A stretch of DNA of 64,000 bases from positions 124,001 through 188,000 of the forward strand of contig LT598464.1 in the NCBI GenBank assembly GCA_900074745.1, given 5' to 3'. Origin of the DNA: Lachancea mirantina (lineage: Eukaryota > Ascomycota > Saccharomycetes > Saccharomycetales > Saccharomycetaceae). The stretch's first letter is position 1; every line of letters begins with the position of its first letter. Below the pieces are notes generated by a model. The model did no database searches. It was given only the letters and a program-made list of their open reading frames with translations, and had not been told where the DNA came from. Made by a program: the position numbers and the translations under genes. Shown here one piece after another: positions 55,074 to 64,000 of the stretch.

Positions 55074-57350
55074 CTATTGTGGATATGAAACGTTCTTAAA
55101 AGGCAAATCATTCGGGTTATGGGACGTGTTGTGAAATGCAGGGTTGTTATTTTGGTCCAGTGGGAAAGTGAACTCGTTGGTATCAGGCACATGAGCGGAC
55201 GCCACGGTTGGGTCGGACGCTGCCTCACTCGCATTTGAGCCACTTCCATCATTAGTAGGTGTGCATAAGTTGTAGCTGAGATGATCTGAATGAGAACCAT
55301 TTCCAAGATTCTTGGCCGGGTTCAAAGCCTTTGCAGCTACAAGAGCGGCCTCGTGGCTTGGTGGACCAACAGGCAGACCAGGCGTCGAAGGTGAATTCTG
55401 ACTTGATTTCATTAAAGCAGGCTCTCCTGTGGCTATTCTAGTGTTACCTTTCCCGCGTCCTCTGATGCCACGATTAGAGTTTTTGTAAATGTCTGCAAAA
55501 TAGTCGAGTAATTCTCTCTCTTCTGGTGGTATCTTTTCATTAGCATCCATCTCGGCCAATCGCTGTGTTAATTCGTTCAACGTTTGCAAATGGAATCTGT
55601 TCTGATGCGCTTTCATGTTGCCTAGTTGGGTAAAGCTTTTGTTGCACCCGTCCAACTTGCAATGGAAAGGTTTCAAATTCTCATGCGTGAGTTTATGGGC
55701 AGCCAAATTGCCCTTGCGCGAAAATCGCCGCCCACACTTGTCACATTCATAGGGCTTTTCGCCGGTGTGTAGTCTTACATGAGTCCTCAAATTCCCTCCC
55801 TGGGTAAACCGCTTACCACAGTAGTCGCACTGGAACGGCTTGTAGCCGATGTGAGACCTAACATGAACTTCCAAATGAGTAGATTGTGTAAAACATTTGT
55901 GGCAATAAGGACACTCGTGCTGCTTAGCGCCTCTTGCTTTGGGTTTTTCCACACCGCCCACAAGTTCGCTAGCAGGAGGAATGATAGATGGTGCACTGTC
56001 CAACAGTAAAGAGCCATCTGCTCCTCTGAGTACTCTGTCTGTTACTCCCTTCTTGCGTGCCTGGATAACTAGCATGAGTTGGTCCACTTTTGTTGCCCCC
56101 AACAAAGGACGACCATCATCTGCTATTAAAATTGGATCCTTGGACTCGAAAAGTCCGACCATGTCTTTCATGGCCTCTTGTTTAAGTTCGCCCTCTGCTT
56201 TTGAAATTGGATTTTTCCTCCTTTTCTTTGCATCGTGTTTGAGACTCGAGGTGCCATCCGCGGACTCGCGTCCTGCTTCTTGTAAGACTGGTGTGAGATG
56301 CTTATGAATGCGAGCTTCAACGTCATCTTCTTGTCTATGGATTGGAGACACGGAGCCAGAATCCTTCTTCATGCTATCCGCGGCATGTTTGAGCATCGGT
56401 AGATAATTGGAGGCATTTTCTAACGTGCCCCGCACCGACGAATTACGTCTTTTGAGTTGGAAATCGAAATCATCGGCAGAAAATTTCATAGAGTTCTTTC
56501 TCGAAGACAGCCCTTGCGCGAAAAGCGCATCTAGATCCGGTTCTTGAGCCGCACCAGTGCCTGACTGGGAGACAGGATTGATCATAGGTCCCGGAAGTGA
56601 GGCAATGTTTGAGGCCGAGTTACCACGCTGTGGTAATACGTGCGGCGGTCTCATCATCACAGTTGAGTCGCGCTTTCCACTTGGATTCAAAAAATCTAAA
56701 TCAGGCGCATCCGTCCCTGAATAGAATATAGAACCCCGCTTGGAGCTTGACAAAGTGTCGCCCCGCGCACCACCCGGGGGCGGGATGGGCTGCTGTAGCT
56801 GGTTGGATCCGGAACGCCCGGACGAGAAGCTGGGAGTCTTGAATCGAGGCATGAAGGGTTCGAGTTGCTCGCTTTGTCTCCGCATGGTGGTGAACTGGCC
56901 AGCATCCGGTATGCCCGCTGTGCCAGGCCCTACACCTGGCAACCCAGGCTGAGCCTGCGGAGTAGCCCAGAAGTTGTTAATGATCGAATAACCTCTGGAA
57001 TACGGGCCCAAATCTTGTACACGTCCGGATTGTTGCTGTTGTTGTTGCTGGTGCGGCAGCTGTTGTTGTTGTTGTTGTTGTTGTTGTGCTGCCTGCTGTT
57101 GCTGGTGAGCTTGCTGATTGTGGGGTGGGGGTTGCGCGCCATGTGGCAATTGGTGCTGGCTCTCTGCTATGTTGAGAAAAGACGACAACGACGTGTCCGT
57201 AGAGAGCCGCGGTGCGTTGAAATTTGTGTACATTGAGATGGAATCCGCTCTTTGGGATCCCGGAGGCATCCCGTGTGGCGGTCCCGATGGCGGGGGCATT
57301 GTCGCCGTGGGAGGAGGTTGGGTGTTTCCTTCACTTTCGTGTTTTTCCAT
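55074..57350 (-). CDS. AZF1: Azf1, C2H2 zinc-finger transcription factor
   Basis: The 758-residue protein (914 in S. cerevisiae, YOR113W) is a glucose- and carbon-source-dependent activator that binds A-rich AAAAGAAA sites. Four C2H2 fingers lie at about residues 477-595: CPYCHKCFTQSTHLEVHVRSH, CDYCGKRFTQGGNLRTHVRLH, CDKCGRRFSRKGNLAAHKLTH and CKLDGCNKSFTQLGNMKAHQ (the last with a longer Cys spacing). The rest is low complexity, with Pro and Gln tracts near the start (about 80-112). The ATG at 57350 follows a 5' region with no in-frame extension. The YOR114W-like gene lies 3' on the same strand, in S. cerevisiae order. Confidence 0.93.
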   Translation of the reverse strand: MEKHESEGNTQPPPTATMPPPSGPPHGMPPGSQRADSISMYTNFNAPRLSTDTSLSSFLNIAESQHQLPHGAQPPPHNQQAHQQQQAAQQQQQQQQQLPHQQQQQQQSGRVQDLGPYSRGYSIINNFWATPQAQPGLPGVGPGTAGIPDAGQFTTMRRQSEQLEPFMPRFKTPSFSSGRSGSNQLQQPIPPPGGARGDTLSSSKRGSIFYSGTDAPDLDFLNPSGKRDSTVMMRPPHVLPQRGNSASNIASLPGPMINPVSQSGTGAAQEPDLDALFAQGLSSRKNSMKFSADDFDFQLKRRNSSVRGTLENASNYLPMLKHAADSMKKDSGSVSPIHRQEDDVEARIHKHLTPVLQEAGRESADGTSSLKHDAKKRRKNPISKAEGELKQEAMKDMVGLFESKDPILIADDGRPLLGATKVDQLMLVIQARKKGVTDRVLRGADGSLLLDSAPSIIPPASELVGGVEKPKARGAKQHECPYCHKCFTQSTHLEVHVRSHIGYKPFQCDYCGKRFTQGGNLRTHVRLHTGEKPYECDKCGRRFSRKGNLAAHKLTHENLKPFHCKLDGCNKSFTQLGNMKAHQNRFHLQTLNELTQRLAEMDANEKIPPEERELLDYFADIYKNSNRGIRGRGKGNTRIATGEPALMKSSQNSPSTPGLPVGPPSHEAALVAAKALNPAKNLGNGSHSDHLSYNLCTPTNDGSGSNASEAASDPTVASAHVPDTNEFTFPLDQNNNPAFHNTSHNPNDLPFKNVSYPQ
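57031..57112 (-). repeat. CAA/CAG tract coding polyglutamine in AZF1
   Basis: Mainly CAA and CAG triplets on the coding strand, giving runs of 4, 9 and 7 glutamines separated by Ala, Leu, Pro and His. A likely site of length variation. Confidence 0.85.
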
Positions 57351-58087
57351 CTGTGGACGATTTCACCCTGATGATTGCTGCACTTTTGCCGGACGATAGC
57401 TTTGTGATTTCTTTTCCTGACACACTTATCCCTAGGATCTTGGATTTTTTTTTTTGAACCCCGTGCTGTCGTTCTATCAGCACTGTCGCGGAAGGTTTGT
57501 TTATCACCGTGGTTTGCTGTGCCCCCTGCAGTTTGACGGCAAGGTTAACGTTGAGGGAAAAGAAAGAAAAAAAAAAAAATAAGGATAAATGTTTTTGGGG
57601 ACGGTTCTCGTGAAGCCGGGTAAGGGAACTCCATTATGGGGAAGATGCGCTCACATGCACACGCTGCGCATTTTACACCCAGACCTGAGTCAACTTGTTG
57701 AAACCATACGATCACCCCAAGCTGGCTCAGTTTCTATCAACCTGAAATACGGAAGTCTTGGCAATCTCCATCTGCGTTTTGCCCGGTTCGTTATGGAAAC
57801 GCCTCTGTCTGTCGTATAATATGACTAAAATCGTCTCCTTGTTTTGGCCAACCCTTGGCGGCTAATAATGGCCCGGGGTCACTGTGGGCCCCAGGACTAC
57901 ATGCCACATAAAGGGAGGATAAAACAAATGCGTATAAACAAACATTACATAAAAGTCACACCATATGTCTGTCTCTCTGTCTTCTTCTTGAAAATCTAAT
58001 TTAATCTCCGCACCCTCTAGGCCGGCGCTTCGAAATGTGAACTAAACGAAGTACCAACAATCTAAGGAGTCCGAGATCTCCCTCGAG

Positions 58088-58095
58088 CTTTTATA
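58088..58095 (-). promoter_or_regulatory. TATA box on AZF1 strand, 740 bp upstream
   Basis: TATAAAAG read on the minus strand. If used, AZF1 mRNA would have a leader of roughly 650-700 nt. Confidence 0.4.
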
Positions 58096-58268
58096 CCCCA
58101 TTTTCATTGTGTATAGCAAAAAATTGCGCTCAAGTGTGCGTCCAATGAGACTCGGCGGCTGCGGCTTTTTGGATACGGTACGCGTATTTCTGAGAAAAAA
58201 ATCCATCCCCCCATTCTCGAGAGGGGTAAACAGGAAGTGAATGACCCTGTAAGCGGCAAAGAATCAGG

Positions 58269-58276
58269 TATAAAAG
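58269..58276 (+). promoter_or_regulatory. TATA box without assigned gene
   Basis: TATAAAAG on the + strand, about 630 bp before the RPC19 ATG; a 15-bp inverted repeat (GGCGGG-TAC-CCCGCC) starts nine bases later. Confidence 0.3.
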
Positions 58277-58804
58277 CAGAGCATGGCGGGTACCCCGCCT
58301 TGAAGGACTTTCATCAGTTGGAGACAGCGCCAGCTTGTCAATGTGGATATTACGTCCTTGCGAATGCATCACTGGCTTCCAAGTATAGTTTTAAGTAGAA
58401 TTATAGTTTTCACGTTGGCTACACTATTTATACAGAAGCCGGGAAGCCGCCAGCTATTAGGATTAGCTAAGCCAGGTCAAATGTAACCGGAGAAAGGCGA
58501 GGAAACAGCCGCTATTCTTCAGCGATTCTGGAGATCCATTAGCAAGAGTTTGAGAGCCTTTCTTCTACTATGACTGCCACCGGATTATGTGGATCCGGAA
58601 CGACAAGGCTTCCTAGGGTAAGAACGGCCATGGTGTCTGAAGGGCGCTGACTGACGCAAGGAGAGTGTGATTACGTGACTCGTTCTGTGTGTCCGCAAGT
58701 CAACTCGCTCTCACTTGAGACGGATATGTTTTTTGGTTTTTGTCATTTTGTCACGTGGTTGAGTTTTCGCTCTTACTAGCTCACTACAGTCTAAACACTC
58801 AGAG

Positions 58805-58840
58805 CTGAAAAAAATTTTAGAGAGGAGCAGAGATGAGCTT
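58805..58840 (+). promoter_or_regulatory. RRPE and PAC motifs upstream of RPC19
   Basis: TGAAAAAAATTTT at 58806-58818 is RRPE-like and GAGATGAGCTT around 58830-58840 is PAC-like. The ATG inside the PAC (58833) opens the RPC19 frame, which argues that translation starts further on. Confidence 0.55.
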
Positions 58841-58904
58841 AGGAATCTCATCTGCAAGAAGACCATTGACAGCGGGAGCGATATATTCACACGCAACGCG
58901 AAGC

Positions 58905-59387
58905 ATGGCCAGCGGAGAAAACATGAACATCGCAATCGATGCCAAAAGCGAGACTAATGGCACCAACGGCAGCGCCGCTAGCGCCGCTAGCGGCGCCAGC
59001 CGTGAAGTGCACACGACAGAGATCGAGCAGCCTTCTCGCGATTTACAAGACGTGGACATGATCGACGAAGACGACGAAGAAGTGGACAAAGAGAAAATCA
59101 AGTTTCTGCCGCAAGCAACGTCTGATGACGGCTCGTGCGCGTCGTTTCAAATCACCGAGGAAGACCACACGCTCGGCAACGCACTCCGCTACATAATCAT
59201 GAAAAACCCAGAAGTAGAATTCTGCGGGTACTCCATTCCACATCCAAGTGAAAATCTGCTAAACATCAGAATTCAAACCTACGGCGAAATCACTGCGGTC
59301 GAAGCCCTTCAGAAGGGCCTCCAGGACCTCATGGACCTGTGCGACGCCGTCGAGGACAAATTCACGCAGCGCATAAGAGAGATGTGA
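58905..59387 (+). CDS. RPC19: Rpc19 (AC19), shared subunit of RNA polymerases I and III
   Basis: The 160-residue protein pairs with Rpc40 to form the alpha-like heterodimer of RNA polymerases I and III. The conserved part is the C-terminal 95 residues: EKIKFLPQATSDDGSCASFQ, EEDHTLGNALRYIIMKNPEV and CGYSIPHPSENLLNIRIQTY, nearly as in S. cerevisiae (YNL113W, 142 aa). The N-terminal part is acidic and variable, with an Ala/Ser insert (GSAASAASGAS) encoded by a tandem GC-rich repeat. An in-frame ATG at 58833 would add 24 residues (MSLGISSARRPLTAGAIYSH...), but it lies inside the PAC motif; 58905 (A at -3) is preferred. DBP2 follows in tandem, as in S. cerevisiae. Confidence 0.94.
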   Translation: MASGENMNIAIDAKSETNGTNGSAASAASGASREVHTTEIEQPSRDLQDVDMIDEDDEEVDKEKIKFLPQATSDDGSCASFQITEEDHTLGNALRYIIMKNPEVEFCGYSIPHPSENLLNIRIQTYGEITAVEALQKGLQDLMDLCDAVEDKFTQRIREM

Positions 59388-62037
<2,650 letters not shown>

Positions 62038-62341
62038 AATGCGTGTTTGGCTTTTGCTTTATACCCCATATATGTATATTATTAGTATTCGAAGAAATAA
62101 TCGAGAATAGCTCCTTTAGCTAACCCGGAAGGGATGATGTATTGGGATTGATGAGGGTTTCTCTGTCCTCTTATCTGCTTCTGCTAAACTTCGCCTTACA
62201 GCGCTACGATGCATGTACTCAAATGAAGTAGAACAGCTTGGTAGGCTCGGAGACGAGTGCAGAAAGATTCAATGGGGAGACGAAAGCAAATTGGCGATGT
62301 CACTTGCAAATGGCCAGGTAAGATCTTGAGTTTCAGGATAC
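62038..62341. other. Convergent 3' region DBP2 / CEX1
   Basis: 304 bases between two gene ends. A TATA-like stretch and TATATGTATAT (62069 onwards) look like 3'-end processing signals for DBP2. No gene is seen. Confidence 0.5.
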
Positions 62342-64000
62342 CTACCAAGCAGCGTCCCAACCATCTTCTTCCTCTTCGTCATCCTGAGGCTCTATGCTTT
62401 GTTTGGGGCGTATGGTCCCAATTGATTGCGACGATTTTTTAATGGTAGAATTGATATTTTTGGGCTCGTCCCAGGCGTTATCCCAATCATCGTCATTCAG
62501 ATCATCATTCCATGATTTTGTAATTTTTACTTCCGTAGATTTAAAAGCGCTACTGTCGATGTTTGAAATCGAAGAGCCCTCAGTAATTATTGCATTTTTC
62601 GAAACGCCGTTAACTGGCTCGCCGAACCAATCATCTTCATTATCGCCATTATCCCAATCATCTGTCGTTTTTTCTGAGACAGTAACGTTGGGAGAAGAGC
62701 GAGTTGCCAATACTTCTGCTGGTGGAGACGAAAGCTTCAGATTTCCTAAAAAGCTTTGCACTAAGCTGACATCTTTATCGTTGAGCTCTGCATCAAAATC
62801 GATCTCAATCTTTTCACTATTGTCGGAGGGAATTTTTTGAGCCTCTTCCTCGAGGGCTGAAGAATACAGCTTGAAAAGAATTTTTGCCTTAGAACGAACT
62901 TGCAAATTTCTATCAAGCAAACTCGGGGCAATAACAGTAAGAATCTTGTCGGCGATGGTATTTGGCTCAAAAAGTGGTAGCGACTTTTCCAATCCGTAAA
63001 GCGCTGCCAGTCTTGGTTTTAAATGAGGATCCTTGAGGGACTTTGTGAAAGCTGTCGCCAAAATGCCACTTCTGTTGCTCGATGCGGATAGCAAACTCGA
63101 CATTTTACATATTATGAGGATTGTCCAAGTTCTTATTTCAGGATCTGCGTCAACCTGAGTCTTGGCCAATAGTCGAAGAAGATCATTATTCAGTTGTCTT
63201 TCGGTAATGACAGAGATTATTGCAGGAATGTGCTTCAGAGTCTGTATTCTAACTGTGGGGTCAGAATCTGAAAGTCCTTGAATGAATCTGGGGAAGATTT
63301 CAGTTGACACTTCGGAATTGCTCAACTTTTTGATATAGCCTGAGAAATAGACCAGTAAAAGGAATCGTAGCTGCCTGTCCGGCAAGCGGAAGTTCTCGAA
63401 TATCAAAGGCTTGACATATTTTTCAAAGGCAGCCGGTGAGGTCGAAGCGGGCTGATGTGAACATGTCAAATCAAAAATGATTGCCAAAAAAGGTACGATG
63501 ATTGAAACGCCTGCAGACATAGGCTGACTTTGAAGGGTAGTTACCAAGGTGGAAAGGCACTGAGATATTTCGGGTATGAGAAGACCATCAATGAATTGGC
63601 TTGATGCCTTACGCAATGTATCAGCATTTTCCGATACCTGCCTTTGCAGATCTGTCATGCAAACCAACTTTCCTTGGTGGTCTTTCAACGGTAATTCAAC
63701 TAGTATGTCGTAGATCGTAAGTAGAGGTGATTCTAAAGTCGCCTGGAGCTTTTGGCAAGCTTGGGCAATTGACATTGAGCCTCTACCCAGACCGGATACC
63801 ATTTGTCGTAGATGGCCAGGTAACGGTGAATAGAGTCTGGATATTAAACCTGAAAGAAGAACCGAATCAATTGTGCTAAAAGCGGCATGTTGGATTTCAA
63901 AAGAAGTTCCACCCATTGCAGATCTATAAGCGGAGTTGCATCTTTCGAAGTGAAACTGTTGAGTTTTTTTACAGCAGAGTTCAAGTCCGAAAATTCGCCA
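62342..64000 (-). CDS. CEX1: Cex1, SCYL-type pseudokinase/HEAT protein (N terminus outside window)
   Basis: Only the C-terminal 552 codons are present; the frame stays open through 64000 with WRIFGLELC, which resembles the end of the pseudokinase domain in this family. Cex1 (YOR112W, 761 aa) binds tRNAs leaving the nuclear pore and also the COPI coat. HEAT repeats include IFDLTCSHQPASTSP, FRLPDRQLRFLLLVYFSGYI, FIQGLSDSDPTVRIQTLKHI and KSLKDPHLKPRLAALYGLEK. The last 110 residues are acidic with isolated Trp clusters (DDWDNGDNEDDWFGEP, DDDWDNAWDEP, ending DGWDAAW). YOR112W is adjacent to AZF1 (YOR113W) in S. cerevisiae; here RPC19 and DBP2 lie between. An internal ATG at 63916 is not the start. 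Confidence 0.93.
   Translation of the reverse strand, partial: WRIFGLELCCKKTQQFHFERCNSAYRSAMGGTSFEIQHAAFSTIDSVLLSGLISRLYSPLPGHLRQMVSGLGRGSMSIAQACQKLQATLESPLLTIYDILVELPLKDHQGKLVCMTDLQRQVSENADTLRKASSQFIDGLLIPEISQCLSTLVTTLQSQPMSAGVSIIVPFLAIIFDLTCSHQPASTSPAAFEKYVKPLIFENFRLPDRQLRFLLLVYFSGYIKKLSNSEVSTEIFPRFIQGLSDSDPTVRIQTLKHIPAIISVITERQLNNDLLRLLAKTQVDADPEIRTWTILIICKMSSLLSASSNRSGILATAFTKSLKDPHLKPRLAALYGLEKSLPLFEPNTIADKILTVIAPSLLDRNLQVRSKAKILFKLYSSALEEEAQKIPSDNSEKIEIDFDAELNDKDVSLVQSFLGNLKLSSPPAEVLATRSSPNVTVSEKTTDDWDNGDNEDDWFGEPVNGVSKNAIITEGSSISNIDSSAFKSTEVKITKSWNDDLNDDDWDNAWDEPKNINSTIKKSSQSIGTIRPKQSIEPQDDEEEEDGWDAAW

Larger units (their letters stand above)
57351..58904. other. Divergent region AZF1 / RPC19
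   Basis: 1.55 kb with no supported gene. It contains a Reb1-like CGGGTAA (57617-57623), an A-rich run near 57565, a TATAAAAG on the AZF1 strand (58095-58088), a TATAAAAG on the + strand (58269-58276) followed by the inverted repeat GGCGGG-TAC-CCCGCC (58285-58299), and the RPC19 RRPE/PAC pair (58806-58839). Short frames (57589-57819, 58130-58372) are unsupported. Confidence 0.55.

Noticed and set aside
63700-64000. Alternative frame at the right edge (GEFSDLNSAVKKLNSF...)
   Set aside because: Looks protein-like, but the frame with WRIFGLELC is continuous with the HEAT-repeat part of CEX1 and matches the family.

Overview
This window is nuclear DNA of a budding yeast of the family Saccharomycetaceae that never went through the whole-genome duplication, most likely Lachancea or a close relative. 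Genes are dense, short introns carry TACTAAC-like branch points, and nearly every protein can be matched to a Saccharomyces cerevisiae gene. The order is the strongest clue. Genes that S. cerevisiae keeps on chromosome XIV (YNL133C to YNL112W) alternate with genes it keeps on chromosome VIII (YHR124W to YHR114W), and then on chromosome XV (YOR115C to YOR112W). That interleaving is expected of an unduplicated relative. The genus is an inference; no species is claimed.

Layout. 1-3740: 5' end of FYV6, an intron-containing tRNA-Phe, and the meiotic regulator NDT80 with URS1 and MSE-like promoter sites. 3741-12902: KRE33, TOM22, the spliced CPT1/EPT1 gene, CIA2, NRK1 (with an intron), TEP1, LSM12. 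13041-22556: FAR11, SPC98, ESBP6, NAF1. 22629-33591: MSH1, SET1, ORC6, NMA111. 33704-41980: MRP35, TOM70, COX23, NCS2, DCP2. 42245-43147: a periplasmic-binding-protein-like gene that I do not know from S. cerevisiae. 44846-52944: MLS1 behind a long GC-rich promoter with a 40-bp palindrome, a DMA1/DMA2 ubiquitin ligase, a YNL115C-like membrane hydrolase, BZZ1. 53085-64000: TRS33, a YOR114W-like gene, AZF1, RPC19, DBP2 with a 656-nt intron, and the C-terminal part of CEX1, which runs off the window.

Several groups work together. KRE33, NAF1, RPC19 and DBP2 serve ribosome and snoRNP production; PAC or RRPE motifs precede them and also NCS2. TOM22, TOM70, MRP35, COX23, MSH1 and possibly the YOR114W-like gene serve mitochondria; TOM22 and MRP35 carry Puf3-type sites just past their stop codons. 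tRNA-Phe, NCS2 and CEX1 belong to tRNA biology.

I found no intact transposon, CRISPR array, rRNA gene or centromere. The least explained pieces are the cytosolic binding-protein-like gene, the palindrome and orphan TATA pair upstream of MLS1, a coding-like stretch between MLS1 and the DMA gene, and the Asp in the nucleophile position of the YNL115C-like hydrolase. Start codons were chosen as the first ATG consistent with family N termini; several longer open frames begin at TTG or GTG and were trimmed.
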